Shown: positions 24,386-34,604, counted from the stretch's first letter. The stretch is DNA of 64,000 bases from Geobacter sp. (GCA_003574895.1 PJFB01000001.1:248001-312000); one strand, 5' to 3'. Notes: generated by a model from the sequence alone, not told the origin. Translations and numbers: made by a program.

Positions 24386-27300
24386 ATGAACATCTCCCAG
24401 CCATTCATCATCCGCCCCGTGGCCACCACCCTGCTGATGATCGCCATCATCCTGGCCGGGGCCGTGGCCTACAAACAGCTGCCGGTATCGGCCCTGCCCC
24501 AGGTGGACTACCCCACCATCCAGGTGCGCACCTTCTACCCCGGCGCCAGCCCGGATGTGATGGCGTCGTCCGTCACTGCCCCCCTGGAGCGGCAGTTCGG
24601 CCAGATGCCCGGTTTGACCCAGATGACCTCGGCCAGTTCCGGCGGCAGTTCGGTCATCACCCTTCAGTTCAGCCTGTCGCTCCCCCTGGATGTGGCGGAG
24701 CAGCAGGTCCAGGCCGCCATCAACTCCTCCTTCACGTTCCTGCCCAAGGATCTGCCGACCCCGCCGGTCTACAGCAAGGTCAACCCGGCCGACACCCCGA
24801 TCCTGACCCTGGCCCTGACCTCCGACACGCTCCCCCTGACCAAGGTCGAGGACCTGGCAGATACCCGTTTTGCCCAGAAGATATCCCAGCTCTCCGGCGT
24901 CGGCCTGGTCAGCATCAGCGGCGGCCAGCGCCCGGCGGTTCGCATCCAGGCAAATCCCACCGCCCTGGCATCCTACAACCTGACCCTGGAGGACCTGCGC
25001 AGCGCCATCCTGGCTGCCAACGTCAATCAGGCCAAGGGGGGCTTCGACGGGCCGCACCAGTCGTACATCATCGGGGCCAATGACCAGCTCCTTTCCAGCA
25101 AGGAGTACAGTTCGCTGGTGGTGGCCTACCGAAACGGCGCTCCCGTGTTCCTGTCCGATGTGGCAGATGCCGTGGATGCCACTGAAAACATCAACCAGGC
25201 GGCCTGGATGAACACGACCCCCGCAGTGATCGTCAATATCCAGCGCCAGCCCGGTGCCAACGTCATCGAGGTGGTTGACCGGATCAAGCGGCTGCTGCCG
25301 CAGCTGCGGGCCGCACTGCCTGAATCGGTCACGGTGTCGGTGCTGACCGACCGCACCACCACCATCCGCGAGTCGGTGGCCGATGTGCAGTACGAGATGC
25401 TGCTGGCCATTGCCCTGGTGATCCTGGTGATCTTCCTGTTCCTGCGCAATCTGCCGGCCACCACCATCCCCAGCGTGGCCGTGCCGCTCTCCCTGGTGGG
25501 CACCTTCGGGGTCATGTACCTGCTCGGTTTCAGCCTCAACAACCTGACCCTCATGGCCCTGACCATCTCCACCGGTTTCGTGGTGGACGACGCCATCGTC
25601 ATGATCGAGAATATCGCCCGGTACGTGGAGGAAGGGGTACCCCCCCTGGAGGCGGCCCTCAAGGGGGCCCAGCAGATCGGCTTCACCATCCTGTCGCTGA
25701 CCGTGTCGCTGATCGCGGTGCTGATACCGCTCCTCTTCATGGGGGATGTGGTGGGGCGGTTGTTCCGGGAGTTCGCCATTACCCTGGGGGTGACGATCCT
25801 GATCTCGGCCTTTGTCTCCCTGACCCTGACCCCCATGATGTGCGCCCGTATCCTCAAACAGGTGCCGGAGGAGCGTCAGGGGTGGTTCCAGCACGCCTCG
25901 GGCCAGTTCATCGAACGGGTCATCGCCGCCTACGCCAGAAGCCTCAGATGGGTCCTGGGGCACCAGACCGCCACCCTGGTGGTAGCCGTGGGCACCCTGG
26001 TGCTGACCGTGGTGCTCTACATCGCCGTGCCCAAGGGGTTCTTCCCCACCCAGGATACCGGGGCCATCCAGGCCATTTCCGAGGCACCCCAGACGATCTC
26101 CTTCACAGCCATGGCCGAGCGCCAGCAGGCCCTGGCGGCCGTGATCCTGAAAGACCCGGCCGTGGAGAGCCTTTCCACTTTCATCGGCGTGGACGGCACC
26201 AACACCACCATGAACAGCGGCCGGGTCCTGATCAACCTCAAGCCGCTGGCGGAGCGCACTATCTCGGCCAGCGACGTCATCCGCCGCCTGCAGCCGGAAC
26301 TGGCCAAGGTGGAGGGGATTACCCTCTACATGCAGCCGGTGCAGGACCTGACCGTCGATGCCCGGGTCAGCCGGACCCAGTACCAGTACACCCTGGATGA
26401 TCCCAATACCGATGAATTGACCGTCCTGGCCCCCAAGGTGGTCACGGCCCTCAAGGCCCTGCCGGAACTGCGGGACCTGAGCAGCGACCAGCAGGACCAG
26501 GGGTTGCGGGTCCACCTGGATATCGACCGTTCCACGGCGGCCCGCTTCGGTATCACCCCCCAGCAGATCGACGACACCCTCTACGACGCTTTTGGCCAGC
26601 GCCAGGTATCGACCATCTTTACCGAGCTGAACCAGTACCGGGTAATTCTGGGGGTCAAGCCCGATTTCCAGCAACACCCCTCAGGCCTGCAATCCCTCTG
26701 GCTCAAGGGTACCAACAGCGCCCAGGTGCCGCTGTCGGCTGTCAGCCGTGCCAGCGAGACCACGGGCCCCCTGGTGATCAACCGCCAGGGGCAGTTCCCG
26801 GTGGTTTCGGCGTCCTTCAACCTGGCGCCGGGTGTCTCCCTGGGCCGGGCAGTGGAGGCGGTTGAGACCGCCACGCAGAAGCTCAACCTGCCTGCCAGCC
26901 TGCGGGGCAGCTTCCAGGGGACGGCCCAGGCCTTCAAGGCCTCGCTGACCAATGAGCCGCTGCTGATCCTGGCGGCCCTGATCACGGTCTACATCGTGCT
27001 GGGGGTATTGTACGAGAGCTACATCCACCCGATCACGATCCTCTCCACGCTCCCTTCGGCCGGGGTGGGTGCGGTCCTCTCCCTGATGATCTGCCGCACG
27101 GAGCTCTCCGTGATCGCCATCATCGGCATCATCCTGCTGATCGGCATTGTCAAGAAAAACGGCATCATGATGATCGACTTCGCCCTGGATGCCGAGCGCA
27201 AGGAGGGCAAAGGACCGGAAGAGGCCATCTTCCAGGCCTGCCTCCTCCGGTTCCGTCCCATCATGATGACCACCATGGCGGCGCTCCTGGGGGCCCTGCC

Positions 27301-27472
27301 GCTGGCCATGGGGCACGGCGTCGGTTCGGAGCTGCGCCGCCCCCTGGGAATCTCCATCGTGGGGGGGCTGATCTTCAGCCAGGTCCTGACCCTGTACACC
27401 ACGCCAGTGATCTACCTGGTCTTTGATCGGCTGGCGCGACGGTGGGGAAGGAAGGATCATAACTCCCCCTGA
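24386..27472 (+). CDS. mdtB: RND multidrug efflux pump (MdtB-like)
   Basis: 1028 aa inner-membrane proton-driven pump. TM1 opens with [20 protein letters not shown], followed by two large periplasmic loops and the 12-TM layout of the HAE1/AcrB family. The proton-relay pair is seen in [16 protein letters not shown] (TM4, near 403), and the conserved [14 protein letters not shown] and [14 protein letters not shown] segments lie in the second half. AGGA five bases before the ATG supports the start. It probably forms a mixed trimer with the downstream 1028-aa pump, as MdtB2C does in E. coli. Substrates cannot be inferred. Confidence 0.9.
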   Translation: MNISQPFIIRPVATTLLMIAIILAGAVAYKQLPVSALPQVDYPTIQVRTFYPGASPDVMASSVTAPLERQFGQMPGLTQMTSASSGGSSVITLQFSLSLPLDVAEQQVQAAINSSFTFLPKDLPTPPVYSKVNPADTPILTLALTSDTLPLTKVEDLADTRFAQKISQLSGVGLVSISGGQRPAVRIQANPTALASYNLTLEDLRSAILAANVNQAKGGFDGPHQSYIIGANDQLLSSKEYSSLVVAYRNGAPVFLSDVADAVDATENINQAAWMNTTPAVIVNIQRQPGANVIEVVDRIKRLLPQLRAALPESVTVSVLTDRTTTIRESVADVQYEMLLAIALVILVIFLFLRNLPATTIPSVAVPLSLVGTFGVMYLLGFSLNNLTLMALTISTGFVVDDAIVMIENIARYVEEGVPPLEAALKGAQQIGFTILSLTVSLIAVLIPLLFMGDVVGRLFREFAITLGVTILISAFVSLTLTPMMCARILKQVPEERQGWFQHASGQFIERVIAAYARSLRWVLGHQTATLVVAVGTLVLTVVLYIAVPKGFFPTQDTGAIQAISEAPQTISFTAMAERQQALAAVILKDPAVESLSTFIGVDGTNTTMNSGRVLINLKPLAERTISASDVIRRLQPELAKVEGITLYMQPVQDLTVDARVSRTQYQYTLDDPNTDELTVLAPKVVTALKALPELRDLSSDQQDQGLRVHLDIDRSTAARFGITPQQIDDTLYDAFGQRQVSTIFTELNQYRVILGVKPDFQQHPSGLQSLWLKGTNSAQVPLSAVSRASETTGPLVINRQGQFPVVSASFNLAPGVSLGRAVEAVETATQKLNLPASLRGSFQGTAQAFKASLTNEPLLILAALITVYIVLGVLYESYIHPITILSTLPSAGVGAVLSLMICRTELSVIAIIGIILLIGIVKKNGIMMIDFALDAERKEGKGPEEAIFQACLLRFRPIMMTTMAALLGALPLAMGHGVGSELRRPLGISIVGGLIFSQVLTLYTTPVIYLVFDRLARRWGRKDHNSP

Positions 27473-27711
27473 CCCCCTCTTATCTTAAGAGGGGGAACTT
27501 AGAAGCCCCTCCCCTTAGATTAAGGGGAGGCGGGGGAGGGGTTAGCCTTTCTCCCCTTAGATTAAGGGGAGGCGGGGTTACGCTTTTGGATGGCAGATGG
27601 GCTGGCGGTGGCTGTGGCAACGTTCGTAACTCCCCCTCGCCCCCTCTTAATCTAAGAGGGGGAATGTATAAGCCCCTCCCCTTAGTTTAAGGGGAGGCTG
27701 GGGAGGGGTTA
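27462..27711. repeat. Cluster of five CCCCTCCCCTTA...TAAGGGGAGG palindromes
   Basis: Between the two pump genes lie palindromes of two types: CCCCCTCTTA/TAAGAGGGGG (27473-27495 and around 27640-27662) and CTCCCCTTAGATTAAGGGGAG (about 27508-27531, 27551-27572, 27677-27698). The two types alternate, suggesting local duplication of a composite REP unit. The first begins right at the mdtB stop codon. Related elements occur at 30958-31103 and 32692-32718. Confidence 0.8.
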
Positions 27712-27777
27712 TGACCACCACTAGTGTTAAAAAAATAACAAGTTTGCTCCATTTTCATAAAGTAGAACTTTAAATCC

Positions 27778-30700
27778 ATGAACATCTCCGCCCCCTTCAT
27801 AAAGCGCCCTGTTGCCACCACCCTGCTGACCCTTGGCCTGGTGCTGGCGGGGGTGATCGGCTTCAGCCTGCTGCCGGTGTCGCCCCTGCCGCAAGTGGAT
27901 TTCCCGACCATCTCGGTGAATGCCGGTCTGCCCGGGGCTGACCCCCAGACCATGTCCACCTCGGTGGCTGCGCCACTGGAGCGCCAGTTCGGCCGCATCG
28001 CCGGGGTGACGGAGATGACCTCCACCAGCTACCGCGGCTCCACCAGCATCACCCTGCAGTTCGACCTCGACCGGGACATCAACGGCGCGGCCCGCGATGT
28101 GCAGGCCGCCATCAATGCCGCCCGGGGCGACCTGCCGGCCAACCTCCCCAGCAACCCGAACTACCGCAAGGTGAATCCGGCCGATGCGCCGATCATGATC
28201 CTGGCCCTCACCTCGGATACGGTGGGCAAGCCCCGGATGTACGACGCTGCCTCCACGATCCTGCAGCAAAAGCTCTCCCAGGTGCCGGGCATCGGGCAGG
28301 TGTTCGTGGGGGGGAGCTCGCTGCCGGCGGTGCGGGTGGAGCTGGACCCCCTGACCCTCAGCAAGTACGGCCTCAGCCTGGAAAACGTGCGGGGCACGCT
28401 GGCCGCCACCAACGTCAATCGTCCCAAGGGGCAGCTCACCAGCGGCGACCGGAGCTGGGAAATCCAGACCAACGACCAGCTCCGCAAGGCGGCCGACTAC
28501 CTGCCCCTGGTGGTGTCCTATCGCAATGGCGCGGCAGTCAGGCTGTCGGACGTGGCCACGGTCCAGGACTCGGTGGAGGACCTGCGGACAGCCGGCTATG
28601 TCAACGGCAAGCCGGCGGTCATGGTGATCCTGTTCCGCCAGCCCGGGGCCAACATCATCGAGACCGTAGACAATGTCCGGGCGCTGCTTCCCCAGCTGGA
28701 AGCGGCCCTGCCCGGTTCCGTGAAGCTGTCGGTGGTGCTGGATCGCACCCCTCCCATCCGCGGCTCGCTCCATGACGTGGAACGGGCTTTGCTCATCTCC
28801 GGCTTCCTGGTGATCATGGTGGTCTTCTGGTTCCTGCGCAACGTGCGGGCCACGGTCATCCCTGCCATGGCCGTGGCGGTCTCCATCATCGGCACCTTCG
28901 GGGTGATGTACCTTCTGGGCTACTCCCTGGACAACCTCTCCCTCATGGCCCTGACCATTGCCACCGGCTTCGTGGTGGACGATGCCATCGTGGTGCTGGA
29001 AAACGTCACCCGTTACCGGGAGATGGGGCAGAACCCTTTTCAGGCGGCCATGTCAGGATCCCGTGAGATCGCCTTCACCGTCCTCTCCATGAGCATCTCC
29101 CTGGTTGCCGTGTTCATCCCGATCCTGCTGATGGGGGGGATGGTGGGGCGGCTGTTCCGTGAGTTCGCCATGGTGCTGTCGGCAGCCATCATGGTGTCGC
29201 TGCTGGTCTCCCTCACCGCCACCCCCATGATGTGCGCCACCCTGCTCCGGCCCGAGAAAAAGCGGACCCACGGCCCCATCTACCGGAGCAGCGAGGCGGC
29301 GTTCTCCTGGATGCACCGCCATTACGAGACCTCGCTGGCCTGGGCGCTAGCCCACCACCGGTTCATGATGGTGCTGATCCTGGTGACGTTGGCGGTGAAC
29401 GTGCTGTTGTTCAGGATCGTGCCCAAGGGCTTCTTCCCTGAACAGGACATCGGACGGATCATGGGCAGGATCCAGGCGGCCCAGGATATCTCCTTCCAGG
29501 CCATGGAGCGGAAGCTTTTGCAGGTGGTCAAGGTGATCCAGACAGACCCGGAAGTGGAATATGTGATCGGCTTTACCGGCGGTGGCGGGGGAGGGGGCTC
29601 CACCACCAATACGGGCCGGATGTTTATCGCCCTGAAGCCCTTCGACAAACGGACCAGCACGATGCAGCAGGTCATCGGCCGCCTGCGCAAAAAGCTCGCC
29701 CAGGTGCCCGGCGCCCCTACGTTCCTCCAGCCGGTCCAGGATATCCGGATCGGCGGCCGTGCCAGCAACGCCATGTACCAGTATACCCTGCAGGGCAACG
29801 ATCTGGCGGAGCTCAACACCTGGAGCCAGCGGGTGCTGCAGAAACTGCGGACCATGCCCCAGGTCCTGGATGTCAGCAGCGACCAGCAGGACCGGGGGCT
29901 GGAGGCCGATCTCGTCATCGACCGCCCCACGGCCGGTCGGCTGGGGATCACCCCCCAGGCCATCGATGGCACCCTGTACGATGCCTTTGGTCAGCGCCAG
30001 GTGTCGATCAGCTACACCCTGCTCAACCAGTACCATGTGGTGATGGAGGTTGCCCCCCGCTTCTGGCAACGCCCGGAGACCCTGAACACGATCTATGTGC
30101 CTGCCGCCAACGGGACCCAGGTGCCGCTCTCGGCCTTCACCAGCTACAAACCGTCAGCCACGTCCCTGGCCGTCAACCACCAGGGGCAGTTCCCCTCCAT
30201 AACCCTCTCCTTCAACCTGGCCCCCGGCGTGGCCCTGGGGGATGCGGTCAAGGCCATCGGGACCGCCACCCGGGAGATGGGGATGCCGGCCGGCATCCGG
30301 GGGAGGTTCTCCGGTACGGCCGAGGCCTTCCAGTCCTCGCTGGCCAACGAGCCCTGGCTGATCCTGGCGGCGCTGCTGTCGGTCTATATCGTGCTCGGCA
30401 TCCTCTATGAGAGCTATATCCACCCGATCACGATCCTCTCCACCCTCCCGTCGGCGGGGGTGGGGGCACTGCTGGCCCTGATCTGCTTCCGGACCGAACT
30501 CTCCCTCATTGCCACCATCGGCCTCGTGCTGCTGATCGGGATCGTCAAGAAAAACGGCATCCTGATGGTGGACTTTGCCCTGGGTGCCGAACGCCGGGAT
30601 GGTAAGACACCGGAGGAGGCCATTTACCAGGCCTGCCTGCTCCGGTTCCGGCCCATCATGATGACCACCATGGCCGCCCTGTTCGGGGCGCTCCCCCTGG

Positions 30701-30864
30701 CGCTGGGCACCGGGGTGGGGTCGGAATTGCGGCGCCCCCTGGGGATCGCCATTGTGGGAGGTCTGATCTTCAGCCAGATGATGACCCTGTACACCACGCC
30801 GGTGATGTATCTCTACATGGACCGTTTCCGGCTCTGGGTGGCGCGGAAGCGGGGAAAAGTGTAA
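27778..30864 (+). CDS. mdtC: RND multidrug efflux pump (MdtC-like)
   Basis: 1028 aa, the same length and layout as the preceding pump but clearly a different sequence ([20 protein letters not shown] at the start). The TM4 Asp pair is in [17 protein letters not shown] Gly-rich insertion (TGGGGGGGS near 602-610) lies in the second periplasmic loop. No good ribosome site is seen before the ATG; the preceding bases are AT-rich and follow a block of repeats. Together with mdtB and the adaptor it forms a probable heteromultimeric pump. Confidence 0.9.
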   Translation: MNISAPFIKRPVATTLLTLGLVLAGVIGFSLLPVSPLPQVDFPTISVNAGLPGADPQTMSTSVAAPLERQFGRIAGVTEMTSTSYRGSTSITLQFDLDRDINGAARDVQAAINAARGDLPANLPSNPNYRKVNPADAPIMILALTSDTVGKPRMYDAASTILQQKLSQVPGIGQVFVGGSSLPAVRVELDPLTLSKYGLSLENVRGTLAATNVNRPKGQLTSGDRSWEIQTNDQLRKAADYLPLVVSYRNGAAVRLSDVATVQDSVEDLRTAGYVNGKPAVMVILFRQPGANIIETVDNVRALLPQLEAALPGSVKLSVVLDRTPPIRGSLHDVERALLISGFLVIMVVFWFLRNVRATVIPAMAVAVSIIGTFGVMYLLGYSLDNLSLMALTIATGFVVDDAIVVLENVTRYREMGQNPFQAAMSGSREIAFTVLSMSISLVAVFIPILLMGGMVGRLFREFAMVLSAAIMVSLLVSLTATPMMCATLLRPEKKRTHGPIYRSSEAAFSWMHRHYETSLAWALAHHRFMMVLILVTLAVNVLLFRIVPKGFFPEQDIGRIMGRIQAAQDISFQAMERKLLQVVKVIQTDPEVEYVIGFTGGGGGGGSTTNTGRMFIALKPFDKRTSTMQQVIGRLRKKLAQVPGAPTFLQPVQDIRIGGRASNAMYQYTLQGNDLAELNTWSQRVLQKLRTMPQVLDVSSDQQDRGLEADLVIDRPTAGRLGITPQAIDGTLYDAFGQRQVSISYTLLNQYHVVMEVAPRFWQRPETLNTIYVPAANGTQVPLSAFTSYKPSATSLAVNHQGQFPSITLSFNLAPGVALGDAVKAIGTATREMGMPAGIRGRFSGTAEAFQSSLANEPWLILAALLSVYIVLGILYESYIHPITILSTLPSAGVGALLALICFRTELSLIATIGLVLLIGIVKKNGILMVDFALGAERRDGKTPEEAIYQACLLRFRPIMMTTMAALFGALPLALGTGVGSELRRPLGIAIVGGLIFSQMMTLYTTPVMYLYMDRFRLWVARKRGKV

Positions 30865-30957
30865 TAAACTTGATAAGTGCAGTTCGAATAACACGGGGCA
30901 ACGGAGAAATTAAAGCCTTGGATCGAAAGCATGAATCACAAAAAGGTTTGGGCTGAA

Positions 30958-31103
30958 TACCAATCTCCCACTGATTGAAATCTCCCTCCCCTTCAAGGGG
31001 AGGGTTGGGGTGGGGATGGGGTAATATCCGGCGCCAAAACACCCCATCCCCCTCCTGACCTCCCCCTTGAAGGGGGAGGAACTTGAGTGGCGGGAGATTG
31101 GTA
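30958..31103. repeat. 146-bp MITE-like element with 12-bp perfect terminal inverted repeats
   Basis: TACCAATCTCCC (30958-30969) and GGGAGATTGGTA (31092-31103) are perfect inverted copies. Inside are nested palindromes: CTCCCCTTCAAGGGGAG, then GGGGATGGGGT facing ACCCCATCCCC, then CCTCCCCCTTGAAGGGGGAGG. The element has no coding capacity and sits between the second pump and the outer-membrane channel gene. A partial copy of its left end is at 32692-32718. Confidence 0.75.
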
Positions 31104-31164
31104 ATCAGGTATGTTTTTGTAGGATAAGTCCTCCTAATGAAGGGGGAACATGATTAGGAGACGT

Positions 31165-32613
31165 ATGATGCGGATGAAATATCTGAACGGCCTGATGCTC
31201 CCTGCTGTCTGGGCGCTCCTCTCCGCCTGCACGGTGGGCCCCGATTACGTGCGCCCCAAGGCCTTGCCGGCGATCCCGGCCACCTACAAGGAGGTCGAGG
31301 GGTGGAAACCGGCCCGGCCCGGAGGGGAAGTCATCGGGGAAAAATGGTGGGAGCTCTTCAATGATCCGCAACTGAACGTCCTGGAGGAGCAGGTAGTCGT
31401 TGCCAACCAGGATGTGGTGGCGGCCGAGGCCCGCTTCCGCCAGGCCCGTGCCCTGGTGCAGTCCGCCAAGGCCGGCTATTACCCGACGGTCTCCCTGGGG
31501 GCTTCGGTCACCAATTCCCGCGCCTCCGCCACCATGGGGGGCGGAAACCGGTCGGACAGCACCGTCTACAGCCTTCCCCTGGATGCCTCCTGGGAGGCGG
31601 ATATCTGGGGCCGCATCCGCCGCAGCGTGGAGTCCAGCAGTGCCGGGGCCCAGGCCAGCGCCGCCGATCTGGCGGCCGTCCGTCTGAGCGCCCAGGCGAG
31701 TCTGGCCCAGGCCTACTTCCAATTGCGCAGCAACGATGCGCAGCTTGCGCTCCTGAAGGAGACGGTCGGCAACTACCAAAAGTCCCTTGACCTGACCCGA
31801 AACCGCTATGGGAGTGGTGTGGCTGCCCGGTCCGACGTGCTCCAGGCCGAGACCCAGCTGAAGAGCACCCAGGCCCAGGCCGTCGACCTTGGAGTGCAGC
31901 GGGCCCAGTTGGAGCATGCCATTGCCCTGCTGATCGGCACGACCCCTGCCGGCTTCTCCCTGCCGGCGGCGGCGTTGGCCACCCAGCCGCCCCCCATCCC
32001 GGTGGGAATCCCGTCGGAGCTCCTGGAACGACGGCCGGACATCGCCGTTGCCGAACGAAACATGGCGTCTGCCAATGCCCAGATCGGCGTGGCGGTTGCC
32101 GCCTGGTACCCGACCCTGAAGCTGAGCCTGTCCGGCGGGCTGGAGTCGAGCTCCCTTTCCCGGTGGTTGAGCTGGCCGAGCCGCTTCTGGTCCGTGGGGC
32201 CGTCCGTTTCCGAAACCCTCTACGACGGCGGGTTGCGCAGCGCCCTGAACGATCAGGCCCGGGCCGCCTATGACGCCACCGTGGCCGCCTACCGCCAGGC
32301 CGTGTTGACCGGGTTCCAGGAAGTGGAGGACAACCTGGCGGCCCTGCGCATCCTGGAACAGGAGGCCCAGGTCCAGGATGAAGCGGTCGCCGCCTCCCGG
32401 CAAACAGTGGCTGTCACCAGCAACCAGTACCGGGCCGGGGTCGTCAGCTACCTCAATGTCCTGGTGGCCCAGACTGCCGAACTGGCCAACAGGCGGGTGG
32501 CGATCGATATCAGCGGACGGCGCCTGGTGGCCGGTGTGCTCCTGATCAAGGCCCTGGGAGGCGGCTGGGACGCAGCCGGGATCCTCTCGGACAGTTCTCC
32601 GGAGAAGCCGTGA
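31165..32613 (+). CDS. Outer-membrane efflux lipoprotein (NodT/OprM family)
   Basis: 482 aa from the ATG at 31165 (TAGGAG five bases upstream; an ATG at 31150 behind AGGGGGA is an alternative). The lipobox LLSACTVGPDYVRP marks Cys lipidation, and the VGPDY start is typical of the NodT/OprM branch. Two OEP repeats form the TolC-like barrel and alpha-tunnel: helices at about 70-210 and 280-440, with VAARSDVLQAETQLKSTQAQ and GVVSYLNVLVAQTAEL as the paired motifs. It completes the tripartite pump encoded upstream, ending the cassette. Confidence 0.9.
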   Translation: MMRMKYLNGLMLPAVWALLSACTVGPDYVRPKALPAIPATYKEVEGWKPARPGGEVIGEKWWELFNDPQLNVLEEQVVVANQDVVAAEARFRQARALVQSAKAGYYPTVSLGASVTNSRASATMGGGNRSDSTVYSLPLDASWEADIWGRIRRSVESSSAGAQASAADLAAVRLSAQASLAQAYFQLRSNDAQLALLKETVGNYQKSLDLTRNRYGSGVAARSDVLQAETQLKSTQAQAVDLGVQRAQLEHAIALLIGTTPAGFSLPAAALATQPPPIPVGIPSELLERRPDIAVAERNMASANAQIGVAVAAWYPTLKLSLSGGLESSSLSRWLSWPSRFWSVGPSVSETLYDGGLRSALNDQARAAYDATVAAYRQAVLTGFQEVEDNLAALRILEQEAQVQDEAVAASRQTVAVTSNQYRAGVVSYLNVLVAQTAELANRRVAIDISGRRLVAGVLLIKALGGGWDAAGILSDSSPEKP

Positions 32614-32631
32614 CAATGTGCCATGCAGCTG

Positions 32632-32659
32632 TTTACATGCCCTTTGTTTGTTCTATACT
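32632..32659 (+). promoter_or_regulatory. Sigma-70-type promoter for the Tyr-rich exported protein
   Basis: TTTACA (32632-32637) and TATACT (32654-32659) separated by 16 bases, about 100 bases upstream of the ATG at 32763. A repeat fragment lies in the leader. This separates the following genes from the efflux cassette. Confidence 0.6.
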
Positions 32660-32691
32660 TACTCCTGAATAGCACTGACCTCCCGCTACGT

Positions 32692-32718
32692 AAATCTCCC
32701 TCCCTTTCAAGGGGATGG
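32692..32718. repeat. Fragment of the CTCCCTCCCCTTCAAGGGG element
   Basis: AATCTCCCTCCCTTTCAAGG and following GGAT match the left part of the 30958-31103 element with small changes. The right part is missing. It lies in the leader of the next gene. Confidence 0.55.
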
Positions 32719-32762
32719 ATTATGTGTCGTTGTACCGGCATCGAGAAGAAAGGAGTACCAAG

Positions 32763-33725
32763 ATGAAGCTGATTACACGCAATCTTGCAATGATCGTTTT
32801 TATGGGGATATTTCTGCTTGCGGTTCCTGTCATGGCCCAGACTCCGGCTCAGGAACAGACCGGGGTAGAACCTGAAAAGGCAAGCCCGCCACCGGTTCAA
32901 CAGAAGCTGGTGCGGGAGGGTGACCTTGCAGTCAAGTTGGAACAGGCTTTGGGGCTTGGTACTTCCGGAGACGAAATCGAGGCGGAAACCCTGCTCGGAA
33001 ATGCAGGCATCTTGCCACGCAATGGCTGGATTGCGGATTACCCGGTAACGCCGGATGTGGTCGGCGAGCTGTATAAATCGGTGCGCGACGCCGCTGCTGC
33101 AGGCAAGATCTCAACCAGTATTGAGGAGTCATTAAAGCGTCTGGATTCGGTGATCAATGAAACAGGATTAAGCGTTTATCCCTATACCGTGGGCAGCTCC
33201 AACGAAAACAAACCGCTGGGTGTCGATAATTATCCCAATCCTGCGGTTATCAACAACTATTATGTTGACCAGGGACCGCCGGTGGTCACCTATTACGCCC
33301 CGCCCCCGGATTATTATTATCTCTATTCCTGGGTCGCCTTTCCTTTCTGGTATAGTGGTTTCTGGTATCCAGGCTATTATATCCTGCACGATTTTCAAAG
33401 GACCGTGGGTGTAGGTAACCGGGTAAGAATTATATCCAATCATTTCAATGACATCCGCAGTCACCGCGTCTACCGCATCGATCCGGTGTCCCGGTACAGG
33501 GGCAGAACTTTTGCCGGCATAGGCGTCAATCGCACCAGAGGCTTCATTACTACCGGGGTCCCGCGCAGCGGACGGACTATCTTTAACGCTCCCCGCACCT
33601 GGGGGGCGCCTGTTGGACGGATGTCGGTTCCTGGGTATGCGCCGCGAGGAGAGGGCAGAATGAGGGCCCCTGCTCCGGAAGGTGGTGGAGCCTACCGGGG
33701 GCGCGAGATGAGAAGGGAACGTTAG
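32763..33725 (+). CDS. Exported Tyr/Gly/Arg-rich protein of unknown function
   Basis: 320 aa from the ATG at 32763 (AAAGGAG upstream); an earlier in-frame start would put 16 residues before the signal peptide. Signal peptide residues 1-26 end at VMAQ. A helical region (about 40-140) with acidic patches is followed by a remarkable aromatic stretch rich in Tyr, Trp and Phe (about 178-210, including YYAPPPDYYYLYSWVAFPFW) and a basic Gly/Arg-rich C-terminus ending REMRRER. It is probably periplasmic or outer-membrane associated. No family recognised. It has its own promoter and is followed four bases later by a 102-aa gene. Confidence 0.65.
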   Translation: MKLITRNLAMIVFMGIFLLAVPVMAQTPAQEQTGVEPEKASPPPVQQKLVREGDLAVKLEQALGLGTSGDEIEAETLLGNAGILPRNGWIADYPVTPDVVGELYKSVRDAAAAGKISTSIEESLKRLDSVINETGLSVYPYTVGSSNENKPLGVDNYPNPAVINNYYVDQGPPVVTYYAPPPDYYYLYSWVAFPFWYSGFWYPGYYILHDFQRTVGVGNRVRIISNHFNDIRSHRVYRIDPVSRYRGRTFAGIGVNRTRGFITTGVPRSGRTIFNAPRTWGAPVGRMSVPGYAPRGEGRMRAPAPEGGGAYRGREMRRER

Positions 33726-33729
33726 GATC

Positions 33730-34038
33730 ATGTATCTCATCCAGATTCTGCTGCCGTTGTACGATAACGGCGGTAAACCGTTTCAGCAGCACGAACTTTC
33801 ACGTGTACGCAACGAATTGACCTTGCGTTTCGGCGGCATCACCACCTATGTCCGTTCACCGGCCGAGGGGCTTTGGCGCGAGACCCCCACATCAACGGTC
33901 AGGGACGACATTGTCATCTACGAGGTAATGACTCCGGACCTGGACAAGACCTGGTGGCAGAGCTATCGGGAGGAACTTTCCAAGCGCTTTCGCCAGGACC
34001 TGCTGATCGTGCGGGTGAGTGAGGTGCAACTGCTTTGA
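33730..34038 (+). CDS. Conserved-looking 102-aa cytoplasmic protein, function unknown
   Basis: 102 aa with no signal peptide or membrane segment; alternating strands and helices suggest a small alpha/beta (ferredoxin-like) fold. MYLIQILLPLYDNGGKPF at the start and the second half DLDKTWWQSYREELSKRFRQ look like genuine globular sequence. It begins four bases after the Tyr-rich exported protein, so it is likely co-transcribed. Confidence 0.6.
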   Translation: MYLIQILLPLYDNGGKPFQQHELSRVRNELTLRFGGITTYVRSPAEGLWRETPTSTVRDDIVIYEVMTPDLDKTWWQSYREELSKRFRQDLLIVRVSEVQLL

Positions 34039-34106
34039 TGGCAGTTGTAGTGTATTATGCTACATTCCGTCTGCCGACGGATTAATTACTGATCAGGAGG
34101 AACACA

Positions 34107-34604
34107 ATGTCAAAGAGCGAGCAGAACCTGAAGGATGCCTTTGCCGGAGAATCTCAGGCAAATAGAAAGTATCTGGCATTTGCCAAAAAAGCGGAAAGCG
34201 AGGGCTTCATCCAGGCTGCCAAGATGTTCCGGGCCGCGGCCGAGGCTGAAACGATCCACGCCCACAACCATTTGCGGGCCCTGGGCGCCATCCAGACCAC
34301 GGCAGAAAACCTGCGTGAGGCCATTGCAGGAGAAACATTCGAATTCAAGAGCATGTATCCGGATATGATCAGCGCGGCCCAGGAAGAGGGAAATGCGGCA
34401 GCACTGCGCTCCTTCCGGTTGGCCAATGACGTGGAAAAGGTCCATGCCGCACTTTATGCCAAGGTGCTCGATTCCATGGCTGCTCCCGATGAGCCTTTCG
34501 ATTACTGGGTCTGCTCCGTCTGCGGGCATACTGTGGAGCGCAATGCTCCGGAACGGTGCGAAATCTGCGGGGTGGCTGCTTCGGCCTTTTTCCGGGTGGA
34601 ATGA
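34107..34604 (+). CDS. rbr: Rubrerythrin with C-terminal rubredoxin-like domain
   Basis: 165 aa. The ferritin-like diiron domain has E15 (FAGESQANRKY) and EAETIHAHNH (E48, H51) in the first helix pair and the repeated EXXH-type pattern in DVEKVHAALY (about 110-119). The C-terminal module has two zinc-ribbon/rubredoxin CxxC pairs, CSVCG and CEICG. Rubrerythrins reduce hydrogen peroxide in anaerobes using NAD(P)H-linked electron donors. GGAGGA precedes the start. Its stop overlaps the start of a YkgJ-like gene (ATGA), so it heads an oxygen-stress or metal-related operon. Confidence 0.93.
   Translation: MSKSEQNLKDAFAGESQANRKYLAFAKKAESEGFIQAAKMFRAAAEAETIHAHNHLRALGAIQTTAENLREAIAGETFEFKSMYPDMISAAQEEGNAAALRSFRLANDVEKVHAALYAKVLDSMAAPDEPFDYWVCSVCGHTVERNAPERCEICGVAASAFFRVE

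Noticed and set aside
24260-26677. 805-aa open frame on the minus strand opposite mdtB
   Set aside because: Rich in His, Gly, Asp and Gln as expected for the antisense of a GC-rich gene; no domain pattern, while the plus strand encodes a clear RND pump.
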